From: Lichenostomus cassidix
Lineage: Eukaryota; Chordata; Aves; Passeriformes; Meliphagidae
Assembly: GCA_008360975.2 (NCBI GenBank)
Contig: CM039202.1
Location: 2,750,675 to 2,814,674 of the forward strand
Direction: 5' to 3'
DNA length: 64,000 nucleotides
The notes below the pieces were generated by a model, which was not told the origin of the DNA, made no database searches, and was given only the letters and a program-made list of their open reading frames with translations. Position numbers and translations under genes: made by a program. Positions 24,201-30,075 of this stretch are shown here, one piece after another. The first letter of the stretch is position 1; every line of letters starts with the position of its first letter.

Positions 24201-24660
24201 CCCAAAGGACATTTCTCCGCGAAGAAAAGGAGAACAGGAAGTTTCTCCCAGAAAAAAAGAAGGAAAGAAAGCTCCTCTCGCAAGACTAGGAGCGAGGTCT
24301 CTTCTCGAAAGAGAAGAAATGAAATACCTCATGGAGAAAGTGAGAGAAAAGCAACGTCTTCACGGGCGAGGAGGAGGACGGAAAGCCGCCGCTGGGAGCT
24401 CAGTGCTGCCGTATAAAGCCCGGCCCTGGAAGCCGCTGGACCCCAAGGTGTTCCTCCTGCAGCCCCCGGAGAAGGCAGCCCAGGCCCTGAGGGCACGGCC
24501 AGAGGCCTTCTGGTCAGTGCTCAAGGACCCCCAGAAGAACATCCTGGCGGGGTACAGGTTTTCATCGTGCGGGATGCTGCCCCCCCTGCCCCACCAGGGC
24601 TCCAGAGCGCCCAAGAAGAGGGACACGGTGTCCCAGGGGCCGTGGCCCTGGGTGCAGTGA
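18155..24660 (+). CDS. CCDC81-like HU-domain protein gene, eight-exon model (genomic span)
   Basis: Joining 18155-18251, 18363-18424, 19568-19718, 20245-20498, 20661-20746, 21662-21783, 22139-22235 and 23010-24660 gives 2,520 bases: 839 codons plus TGA. Every junction has AG/GT borders and matching phase. Residues about 20-103 resemble the first HU-like domain of vertebrate CCDC81 (IWSSV...KKQLLEGK then GIRIPTLG). Residues about 104-188 resemble the second (LSRQKVEFLILR...VFVLQDVGVIFIEG region). HU-fold CCDC81 proteins are known from eukaryotic centrosomes and are greatly expanded in birds, where a role in conflict or chromatin has been proposed by others. The tail (291-839) is basic and dominated by tandem repeats. 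The start is the ATG at 18,155; another ATG five bases upstream is out of frame. I recognise the family but not an orthologue, so no symbol is given. Confidence 0.8.
18363..18424 (+). CDS. CCDC81-like gene, exon 2 (HU domain 1, first part)
   Basis: Follows a strong polypyrimidine tract ending TTTTTTCAG and ends with AAG before GTGGGA. It encodes DKKAIWSSVTRMVKKQLLEGK, an amphipathic helix with basic residues typical of the first helix of HU/IHF-like folds. It starts in phase 1 and ends in phase 0, matching its neighbours. The donor abuts the 13-bp minisatellite in the next intron. Confidence 0.8.
18433..18918. repeat. 13-bp intronic minisatellite CCTGGGACAAAAA, about 37 copies
   Basis: Units such as CTGGGACAAAAAC, CTGGGACAACAGC and CTGGGAGAAAAAC repeat for about 485 bases directly after exon 2. 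The 13-base period keeps all three frames open on both strands, giving long GTKTWDKNLGQ and FVPGFCPRLLSQ frames that are artefacts. Confidence 0.92.
19265..19535 (+). mobile_element. Solo LTR, family B, with 6-bp target duplication
   Basis: The 271-bp element begins TGTGGCAACACAGATTC and ends CCACAGCGACA. It is flanked on both sides by CTCACC (19,259-19,264 and 19,536-19,541). Inside are a TATA-like CTATATAAAT and an AATAAATAATAAA polyadenylation-like stretch, both in plus orientation. A TG...CA LTR with a 6-bp duplication is characteristic of ERVK-type (class II) avian retroviruses. No internal retroviral genes are present, so it is a solo LTR left by recombination. It sits in the intron between exons 2 and 3, in the same orientation as the gene, 32 bases before exon 3. 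Confidence 0.9.
19568..19718 (+). CDS. CCDC81-like gene, exon 3 (HU domain 1, second part)
   Basis: Acceptor TTGTGCTCCAG, donor GTAAGG. It encodes GIRIPTLGCIEVVPMEVQ...LPMPKFHMARNLMLAQNL. The G-x-x-I-P-x-L-G motif is the conserved turn before the beta-hairpin of the first CCDC81 HU-like domain (family motif GVQIPGLG). Ends in phase 1. The upstream solo LTR lies only 32 bases from the acceptor, so branch-point and pyrimidine signals are squeezed between them. Confidence 0.85.
19823..20215. repeat. AT-rich intronic low-complexity tract
   Basis: About 390 bases of TTTAAAATTTAATATAAT and ATATATATTT steps within the intron between exons 3 and 4. Confidence 0.88.
20245..20498 (+). CDS. CCDC81-like gene, exon 4 (HU domain 2)
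   Basis: Acceptor TTTCCCAG, donor GTGAGC; 254 bases, phase 1 in and phase 0 out. The 84 residues contain KLSRQKVEFLILRTTSLMYHC, then a helix, then VAFVLQDVGVIFIEGSKGF and RIYPQFLEQLTG. This matches the layout of the second HU-like domain of CCDC81, where a hydrophobic beta-strand pair with a D-V/I-G-V turn follows a helix. It is the exon that most clearly identifies the family. Confidence 0.87.
20661..20746 (+). CDS. CCDC81-like gene, exon 5
   Basis: Acceptor CATTCTGCAG, donor GTGGGT. Encodes RLQELGLVISPEQPMAALSP followed by TRRLILFP and ends in phase 2. It corresponds to the linker after the second HU-like domain; the basic-hydrophobic LILFP block resembles the LAFPRI segment of the family. 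The following 915-base intron carries two solo LTRs. Confidence 0.78.
20830..21091 (-). mobile_element. Solo LTR, family B, with 6-bp target duplication
   Basis: Begins TGTCACTGTTGAGCC and ends TGCTAGCCACA. GAGCAG is duplicated at 20,824-20,829 and 21,092-21,097. It shares the CCTCCCCCTAGGC block and the TTTATCTTTGTTTATAAAA block (read on this strand) with the copies at 19,265, 42,750 and 55,935. It is in reverse orientation relative to the host gene and has no coding remnant. Confidence 0.9.
21161..21475 (-). mobile_element. Solo LTR, family C, with 6-bp target duplication
   Basis: A 315-base element starting TGTCGCTGTAGCACC and ending AGTATCCACA, flanked by CATCCC at 21,155-21,160 and 21,476-21,481. 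Its termini are like those of family B but its body differs. TTTATTG near its left end fits a polyadenylation signal on the minus strand. It lies 69 bases beyond the family B LTR in the same intron and in the same orientation, but it has its own target duplication and so was a separate insertion. Confidence 0.85.
21662..21783 (+). CDS. CCDC81-like gene, exon 6
   Basis: Acceptor CTCTGTCCCCAG, donor GTAAAG; phase 2 in, phase 1 out. Encodes SFEQACLPKPPPMECRKFFL, then PDPEVTMRRRLNLAPPGMKW. It is a proline- and basic-rich linker without a known fold. Support is the clean splice borders, the phase fit and the uninterrupted frame. Confidence 0.72.
22139..22235 (+). CDS. CCDC81-like gene, exon 7
   Basis: Acceptor TTCCTGGTTCCAG, donor GTGAGC; phase 1 in, phase 2 out. 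Encodes GMYPIVPVPPRPFPFAWPG, then LRTEMMGDKETEDG: proline-rich, then acidic. The phase-2 end fits both the large last exon and the A-starting acceptors inside the 82-bp repeats just downstream. Confidence 0.68.
22290..22855. repeat. 79-82-bp tandem repeat, 7 copies, each with a splice-acceptor-like end
   Basis: The unit (CATCCTGTTCCCCAG, then AGCCAAACCCACCATCCAC, then AGACTGGAGCTGCTGGGAGC, then CTCACAGATCCCAGG) recurs seven times in the order A-A-A-B-A-A-B. The B copies lack three bases and read CCCCAAACAATCC. In A copies the TTCCCCAG would serve as an acceptor in a phase that matches exon 7. No good GT donor follows, so I treat the array as intronic, with an alternative exon possible. Because 82 is not a multiple of three, the array is open in all three forward frames. 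Confidence 0.85.
23010..24660 (+). CDS. CCDC81-like gene, last exon (repeat-rich basic tail and C-terminus)
   Basis: Acceptor GATGTCCCTCCAG; the first base completes the phase-2 codon of exon 7; it stays open for 550 codons to TGA at 24,658. It encodes QLPPFPAAAAGQEQPGSDQA, three 19-residue repeats (NKDSLGREGEKKAQSRKGE), about 24 ten-residue repeats of the form S-L-G-K/R-x-x-E-R-R/K-x, an SPRR/SPKR-rich segment, and a non-repetitive C-terminus with LLEREEMKYLMEKVREKQR and PWKPLDPKVFLLQPP. Unit-to-unit DNA changes in this frame are often silent (CTT/CTA/CTC, GGA/GGG, AAG/AAA), whereas the next frame gains TAG stops. The exact acceptor is inferred. Confidence 0.72.
23160..23335 (+). repeat. 57-bp in-frame repeat, 3 copies, inside the coding exon
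   Basis: Three copies encode NKxSLGREGEKKAQSRKGE (19 residues). Differences between copies are few (G/R at the sixth position, N/D at the third). The period is a multiple of three, so copy-number change would not shift the frame. Confidence 0.85.
23390..24075 (+). repeat. 30-bp in-frame coding minisatellite, about 24 copies
   Basis: Unit TCTCTTGGAAAGGGAGGAGA followed by AAGAAGAGCT encodes SLGKGGERRA. Variants encode SLGKERERRA, SLGKERERKG and SLGREGERRA and mostly alternate, giving 60- and 90-base higher-order units. Array position and codon-level pattern are described under the last exon. Confidence 0.92.
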
Positions 24661-25445
24661 GCAGAGCAGTGCTTGAGGGGGCAGAGTGGGGTGGGAGAGG
24701 AGCTGGAACCATCCTGGGGGGTGTTTTGTCCTTTATTGGAAGAGGGGAACTTCAGAGATCCTTCAGGTGGAGAGGGGAACTTCAGAGATCCTTCAGGTGG
24801 AGAGGGGAACTTCAAGATCCTTCAGTTAGAGAGAAGACCTTCAAAGATCACTCAGTTAGAGAGAGGACCTTCAAAGACCCCTCTGTTCTGGAGGATGACC
24901 AAGCTGCCACCATGGGTTTATCCATCTCCAGGGCCGAGGGACTCATTTTCCAACAAGCCTCAGGACAGGCAGAGTTCCCAGCCTTTCCCAGGCCATCTCC
25001 AGGGCCGAGGGACTCCTTTTCCACCAAGCAGGAGCTTCAGGACAGGCAGAAGCCCCAGTCCCTCCCAGGTCCTGGCCAGGCTCTGTGGGGCTGGAGAAGG
25101 CCTGGCTCAGCACAGAGCTTCTCTTCAGATCCCCAGCAGGAGGACAAATCCTCTCAGGAGGCTCTGGGAGCAAAGTGCCACCCTGGAGAGGTGCAGAGAA
25201 GGCAGAGCAGAGCCAGAGAAAGTTTCCCTCTCAGCAGTGTGCTGACCTGAAGCCATCCAGGGGAGGCCACAGGGACTGTCCCCTCTCCCTCAGTGACACT
25301 CCTGGCTGACACCAAACTCACCCCAAGTGAGCTCCTGACTCCTGCTGGGATGAGGGATGAGATCTTGCATCCTTCTCCCAGTAAGAAATAGGTTCCTACC
25401 ACCACCACCACCACAGCCCCGGGCAGGTTTTTATTAGAATAAAAA
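24661..25445 (+). other. Probable 3' untranslated region of the CCDC81-like gene
   Basis: GC-rich unique sequence after the stop, including five diverged 30-bp copies of GAGGGGAACTTCAGAGATCC near 24,740-24,890 and a duplicated CCATCTCCAGGGCCGAGGGA block near 24,925 and 24,990. AATAAA occurs at 25,438-25,443 and could be the polyadenylation signal. The boundary is an inference. Confidence 0.4.
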
Positions 25446-25880
25446 TCCCTGAGTAGCAAATTAAATAGAATTCACTGTTCTGTCGGGGGGGTATTAGAAG
25501 GGAGGTTTTTATTAGGAGGAAAAAAAATCTCTGAATAGCAGATTAAATAGAATTCAGTGTTCTATTAGGAGGTTTTTACTAGAAGGGAGGTTTTTATTAG
25601 AAGAGAAAATCCCTGAGTAGCAAATTAAATAGAATTCACTGTTCGTTCTATTAGGAGGTTTTGACTAGAAGGGAGGTTTTGACTAGAAGGGAGGTTTTTG
25701 CTAGAAGGGAGGTTTTTACTAGAAGGGAGGTTTTTACTAGAAGGGAGGTTTTTACTAGGAGGGAGGTTTTTACTAGAAGGGAGGTTTTTGCTAGAAGGGA
25801 GGTTTTTGCTAGTAGAAAAAGCTAGTAGTTAGAAGAAAAATCCCTTAGAAGAAAACCCCTTAGAAGAAAAATTGAGTAGC
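25425..25880. repeat. About 20-bp array GGTTTTTACTAGAAGGGA plus 85-bp repeats
   Basis: From 25,660 to 25,815 the unit AGGTTTTTACTAGAAGGG repeats about ten times. Before and after it, the block GAGTAGCAAATTAAATAGAATTCACTGTTC recurs (near 25,450, 25,530, 25,615 and 25,870). The array lies between the two convergent genes. Confidence 0.85.
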
Positions 25881-26480
25881 AAATTAAATGGAATTCACTG
25901 TTCTATTGCCCATCCCATCCCTTGCACACCTGCAACATCCATTTCTTCTCCCTCAGTCCCGTAGCACATTTAGGTTTAAGAACAGATTATTTCAATAAAC
26001 GCCTTCAAATCCAAATGATTTATCCTTTCCCCTGTGTTTTATTGTCTCTGTGTTTTCACACACAACAAAGAGGCACCTGCCCATGCTTTTATGCATTATT
26101 CAATATTGCAGTGCGTTTTATGGGAATTCCAGTGGGTTTCCAATTGGCTTTTATAGCTCTGTGTATTTCCAGCTCAGATGTTCGCCCTGTTCTATTATTC
26201 AGGCCTGGTTTTGTTCCATTTCACACTTCTAACCCAGTTAAAATACGAGATACACCCATATGTATTTAAGAAGTTAATGTGCCAGAAAGGAAAATGTACA
26301 AATACGCTTATTAAATGCTGCTAAGAATCAACTGCTCAGTGCTTCGAAATTGATTTTAGTTCCTAGGGTCATGGAATTATTTGGGTGGGAAAAGGTCTTA
26401 AATCCCATTCAGTGTGACGGAGCAGAGAGCGAGAATTCCTTCCAATCCAAACCTGCCACACAGACCATTGTGCTGCTTAT
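25881..26480. other. Intergenic unique sequence between convergent genes
   Basis: Non-repetitive DNA with one 115-codon plus-strand frame (25,922-26,269) that has no family resemblance or splice signals. A CR1-like 3' fragment lies at its end. Confidence 0.45.
26355..26460 (-). mobile_element. CR1 LINE 3' fragment (reverse orientation)
   Basis: ATGGAATTATTTGGGTGGGA followed by AAAGGTCTTAAATCCCATTC resembles the reverse complement of the conserved avian CR1 3' end (GGTCCCTTCCAACCC...ATTC type). Diverged and short. Confidence 0.5.
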
Positions 26481-26481
26481 C

Positions 26482-26487
26482 TTTATT
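26482..26487 (-). promoter_or_regulatory. Candidate polyadenylation signal of the minus-strand gene
   Basis: TTTATT on the plus strand reads AATAAA on the minus strand, about 750 bases past the stop at 27,239. If used, the 3' untranslated region would contain the whole 51-bp repeat array. Confidence 0.25.
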
Positions 26488-26589
26488 TAGATTTCTAACA
26501 CTAAATCCTTGTCTCCTGCCTCGTCCAGGCGCTCAAAGCTGGCTCTCAGAGCTGCAAGGCGCCTGTGGAGAGAGGGGAAGCTGCTGAAG

Positions 26590-27230
26590 GACCAAAATTT
26601 GGCAACCCAAAAATGTCCCATGGCTGGTTCAGCCACCCAGCACCAAAATTTGACAACCCCAGAAACATCACATGCCGTGTTTAGCCACCCATCACCAAAT
26701 TTGGCAATTCTGGAAATGTCCCATGGCTCATTCAGCCACCCAGCACCAAAATTTGGACACTCTAGAAATGTCTCATGGCAGATTCAGCCACCCAGCACCA
26801 AAATTTGGCAATTCTGGAAATGCCTCATATCTGGTTCAGCCACGCAGCACCAAAATTTGGCAATTCTAGAAATGTCCCATGGCTCATTCAGCCACCCAGC
26901 ACCAAAATTTGGAAATTCTGGAAGTGCCCCATGGCAGTTCAGCCACCCAGCACCAAAATTTGGCAATCCCAGAAATATCCCATGGCTCATTCAGCCACCT
27001 AGCACCAAAATTTGGCAACCCAAAAATGTCCCATGGCTCATTCAGCCGCCCAGCACCAAAATTTGCCAACCCCAGAAATCCCTCATGGCTCATTCAGCCA
27101 CCCAGCACCAAAATTTGCCAACCCCAGAAATCCCTCATGGCTCATTCAGCCACCCAGCACCAAAATTTGGCAATCCCAGAAATGTTCCATGGCAGTTCAG
27201 CCACCCAGCACCAAAATTTGTCACCCCCCC
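26590..27230. repeat. 50-52-bp tandem repeat, about 12-13 copies
   Basis: Unit CAGCCACCCAGCACCAAAAT, then TTGGCAATTCTGGAAATG, then TCCCATGGCTCATT, with AACCC/AATCCC/ATTCT variants. It starts directly after the stop codon of the minus-strand gene and probably lies in its 3' untranslated region. Plus-strand frames of 246 and 266 residues across it are repeat echoes. Confidence 0.9.
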
Positions 27231-27238
27231 CACGTCAC

Positions 27239-27432
27239 TCACTCTTTGATGTCATTTGCCCACGCTGGGGCCACCTTGAGGACCAGCAGGGCCAGCAGGC
27301 TGCACACCACAGCCACGAGGAAAGCTCTCAGAAAGACACTCCAGGTGAGTTTGGCGTTGCCTTTGCCCGAGTTCGCCAGGCTCTCCACAGGGCTTGGCTC
27401 AGTCGTGGCGTCCTCAGATCTCTTGTGCACAC
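27239..27432 (-). CDS. Two-membrane-segment gene, exon 5 (C-terminal membrane segment and stop)
   Basis: Acceptor GATTTCCTCCAG on the minus strand. Encodes GVHKRSEDATTEPSPVESL..., then a membrane segment (AFLVAVVCSLLALLVL) and KVAPAWANDIKE before TGA. Acidic and serine-rich before the membrane, hydrophobic after, with no array in its sequence. Confidence 0.65.
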
Positions 27433-29326
27433 CTGGAGGAAATCCCAAAGCTCTGAAATCCCTGGGAATGGGGTGGAGGGTGGTGGGCAGCTGTCCCTGG
27501 GATGGTCACACCCTCCACCCCAGGGGTGGCCAAGGGACACAGATTTCCTGACTGACCCGTTGGCTGAAGGTCCTCCACGTTGTCCCCAGGGTCTGGCACG
27601 GCCTGAGGAACCTCCTGAGGTTCCTCCTTATCCACAGGCTCACCCTCCAGCACTGCAGACAGAAAACGTGCCAATTTAATGCCAAATCACTGTTCCTGAT
27701 GGGAATCTGAATGCTGAGCTTCCCAACCCCGTGGGGTTTAGAGCCACTTGTACCTGGGATGGTTTCCTTCAGCAAAGCCATGACGCCAGACGGTTCCATG
27801 AACGGCCAGGAAATGTTCATCACTCCAGTTTCGTTCTTCACACCTTGAGGGAAAGAGTGAAAATTTCCACCCCAGAAATCCCTGGAAGCAGCCTTGGGGC
27901 TGTGCAGTGGGTCAGGACTGACCAGTGACCCCCATGGGGTGACCAGGACTGATCAGTGACCCCTGTGGGGCTGGGAGGTGACCAGAACTGACCAGTGACC
28001 CCTATGGGGCTGGGGGTGACCAGGACTGACCAGTGACCCCCAAGAAGCCCAGACCCCCTGAAGGAGCTCCCGTCACACCCTGTAGCATTCCCTGTCCAGG
28101 CTGAGCTCAGCACAGGCAGAGGACTATGGAATGTTCCAGAACAGCCTGGCGGGGCTGGACTCTCACACCCACCTGCACGAGAAGCCTCGCTCACGTTTGG
28201 CTGAGCTGGCAGTTCCCAAAACAAATCAAAAGTCATGTAAGGTCCGGGAGGGTCAGATTCAGCATCTCCATTTTCTCCATCCACTGCTGGGAACAGAGAG
28301 GAGTTCCAATGAAATATTTCCACGTATTTTCCATGGCAGGAGCTGTGGTTGGGGTATGGAATGGCTCCTTCCCTCTGGAGCACTGTGCCAGGTGTTTGAC
28401 CCATGGTGATCCCAAAAAAAAAACCATGCAGGAGCTGTCAGGAGTTAACCCAACCCCAACAGCCCCACAGGCATTGCTCTAGGATCAGGGTGCTGGGATT
28501 TGGGATGGAATAATTCCCCCTGCTAGTGTTCTGGGGTCTGAGCCTGACCCACTCCCCTCAGCCAAAAAGGTGCTGAATTGCCTCCCAACAGGATATTGAA
28601 ACCTAAATGTTCCTTGGAGGGATCTGTGGGACATGTGGGAACTGCAGGACATGTGGGATCTGTGGGATCTGTGAGATCTGTGGGATCTGTGGGACCTGTG
28701 GGACATGTGGGACCTATGGGATCTGTGGGACATATGGGACCTGTGGGACCTGTGGGACATGTGGGACCTGTGGGACATGTGGGACCTGTGGGACATGTGG
28801 GACATGTGGGACATGTGGGACCTGTGGGACATGTGGGATCTCTGGGACATGTAGGATCTGTGGGACATATGGGATCTGTGGGACATGTGGGACCTGTGGG
28901 ACATGTGGGACATGTGGGAACTGTGGGACATGTGGGAACTGTGGGACCTGTGGGACATGTGGGACCTGTGGGACATGTGGGATCTGTGGGACATGTGGGA
29001 CATGTGGGACCTGTGGGACATGTGGGACATGTGGGACATGTGGGACCTGTGGGACATGTGGGACATGTGGGACATGTGGGACATGTGGGATCTGTGGGAC
29101 ATGTGGGATCTGTCAGACATGTGGGACATGTGGGGCCTGTGGCACCCGTGGGACCTCCCTGTCACCTACCTGCTGCGGGCAGCCCTGTCTCACGGGCAGG
29201 GAGCTGAGCCCCGGGGGCCAGCAGGGCTATCAGGCACAGCAGGATCAGCAGGGACACCAGGATGGTCAGGGCTCTCTGCACAGCCAGCAGCAGGGTGCTG
29301 GCCAGAGCCCACCGTGCCCACGTCAT
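27239..29326 (-). CDS. Unrecognised 216-residue two-membrane-segment glycoprotein gene, five-exon model (genomic span)
   Basis: Joining, in transcript order, 29326-29170, 28286-28173, 27843-27754, 27652-27557 and 27432-27239 gives 651 bases: 216 codons plus TGA. All junctions are in phase 1 with AG/GT borders. Residues about 19-37 (ALTILVSLLILLCLIALLA) form a hydrophobic signal-anchor or signal sequence. Residues about 189-204 (AFLVAVVCSLLALLVL) form a second membrane segment, followed by a 12-residue tail ending DIKE. Between them are three N-glycosylation sequons (N83-V-S, N94-E-T, N100-I-S) and an acidic, proline-rich stretch (EGEPVDKEEPQEVPQAVPD). This suggests a lumenal or extracellular middle. 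I know no family for it. It converges on the CCDC81-like gene. Confidence 0.6.
27557..27652 (-). CDS. Two-membrane-segment gene, exon 4 (acidic linker)
   Basis: Acceptor TTTTCTGTCTGCAG, donor GTCAGT; 96 bases, phase 1 to phase 1. Encodes VLEGEPVDKEEPQEVPQAVP, then DPGDNVEDLQPTG: a low-complexity acidic and proline-rich spacer. Confidence 0.6.
27754..27843 (-). CDS. Two-membrane-segment gene, exon 3
   Basis: Acceptor TTTCCCTCAAG, donor GTACAAG; 90 bases, phase 1 to phase 1. Encodes GVKNETGVMNISWPFMEPSG, then VMALLKETIP, with two N-x-S/T sequons. Confidence 0.6.
27900..28045. repeat. Intronic repeat with GTGACCAGGACTGACCAGTGACC units
   Basis: Four copies of a roughly 35-45-base unit, with TGACCAGTGACCCC as landmark, lie in the intron between exons 2 and 3 of the minus-strand gene. 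Confidence 0.75.
28173..28286 (-). CDS. Two-membrane-segment gene, exon 2
   Basis: Acceptor CTCCTCTCTGTTCCCAG, donor GTGGGT; 114 bases, phase 1 to phase 1. Encodes AVDGENGDAESDPPGPYMTF, then DLFWELPAQPNVSEASRA. A shorter alternative starting at 28,205 (acceptor GGGAACTGCCAG) is also in phase, but its pyrimidine tract is weaker. Confidence 0.5.
28608..29155. repeat. 9-bp intronic minisatellite GTGGGACAT/GTGGGACCT, about 60 copies
   Basis: Near-perfect 9-base units (GTGGGACAT, GTGGGACCT, GTGGGATCT, GTGGGAACT) fill the first intron of the minus-strand gene and end 15 bases from the exon 1 donor. GGG occurs every nine bases on the plus strand. Open frames of MSHMSHRSH, CGTCGTCGT and MWDLWDMWD type are artefacts of the period. 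Confidence 0.95.
29170..29326 (-). CDS. Two-membrane-segment gene, exon 1 (start codon, signal-anchor)
   Basis: ATG at 29,326 in a GCGCCATGA context encodes MTWARWALASTLLLAVQR, then a strongly hydrophobic run and PGAQLPARETGLPAA, ending in phase 1 before GTAGGT. The N-terminus has basic residues before a long hydrophobic stretch, as in signal-anchors. An upstream in-frame TTG was not taken as a start. Confidence 0.6.
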
Positions 29327-29399
29327 GGCGCTGCCCTGGCTGCTGCCCAAGCCTCCCGTGGTGCCACCTGCCTGTTCTGCACACCTAACCCAGCTGTGT

Positions 29400-29525
29400 C
29401 ACCTCTCAGGGTGACCTGTCAGCGACTGTGTGACCCTTCAGGAGCTCTGTGTCCCCTCAGGGTGCTGAGTGACCACTCAGGGAGCTCTCTGTCCCCTCAG
29501 GGGCTGTGTGACCTCACAAGGAGCT
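29400..29525. repeat. Diverged TGTGTCACCTCTCAGGG short repeats upstream of exon 1
   Basis: Five or so copies of a 30-40-base motif (GTGTCCCCTCAGGG/GTGACCTCACAAGG) lie 75-200 bases upstream of the minus-strand start codon, in the probable promoter or 5' untranslated region. No TATA box was recognised. Confidence 0.55.
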
Positions 29526-29576
29526 CCCACCACCAACGTTCCGCCGTCTCCAGGGAGCCCCAAACGTTCTGTGGGT

Positions 29577-30075
29577 TTCTGGGACCTTTCCCTACCCAAA
29601 GCCCTCTGCTCCAGAAAACCCCACACAGCTTGTCCCCAGAGCAAACCCCCAAAACAGGCTTTCCCCATGGTTTTTAGCTGTTTGGTGGAAAAACAGAGCT
29701 CAAAAGGGGGGGAAAAAAAGAGCTGTCCTAAAAAACCAGTGCTTTATTTGGGACTGCATTTCTCTGCAAGGGTTAGAATCAGAGAATCCCAGAATGGTTT
29801 GGTTTGGAATGGACCATGAAAACCACCCAGTCTGGGACCTTTCCCTACCCAAAACTTTCTTCTCCAGAAAACCCCACACAGCTCATCCCCAGAGCAAACC
29901 CCCAAAACAGGCTTTCCCCATGGTTTTTAGCTGTTTGGTGGAAAAACAGAGCTCAAAAGGGGGTGAAAAAAAGCTGTCCTAAAAATACAGTAATTTTTTT
30001 GGGACTGCGTTTCTCTGCAAGGGTTAGAATCAGTCAATCCCAGAATGGTTTGGTTTGGAATGGCACAGCTAACTA
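29577..30075. repeat. 253-bp tandem duplication with CR1-like ends
   Basis: TCTGGGACCTTTCCCTACCC near 29,578 recurs near 29,831, followed in both copies by AACCCCACACAGC, GCAAACCCCCAAAACAGGC and CCAGAATGGTTTGGTTTGGA. The last block looks like the reverse-strand CR1 3' end. Confidence 0.82.

Noticed and set aside
23313..24332. 339-residue minus-strand frame with SFPREALLSPPFPRE repeats, and the coiled-coil-like plus-strand frame LEREEKEELL
   Set aside because: The minus frame mirrors the coding minisatellite. The other plus frame is broken by TAG in many units and does not connect to the non-repeat C-terminus.
25922..26269. 115-codon open frame between the convergent genes
   Set aside because: Starts with a non-ATG codon, has no splice sites or family match, and lies in AT-biased DNA.
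28485..29677. Frames MSHMSHRSH, CGTCGTCGT and MWDLWDMWD
   Set aside because: A 9-base period keeps all frames open; there is no independent evidence.
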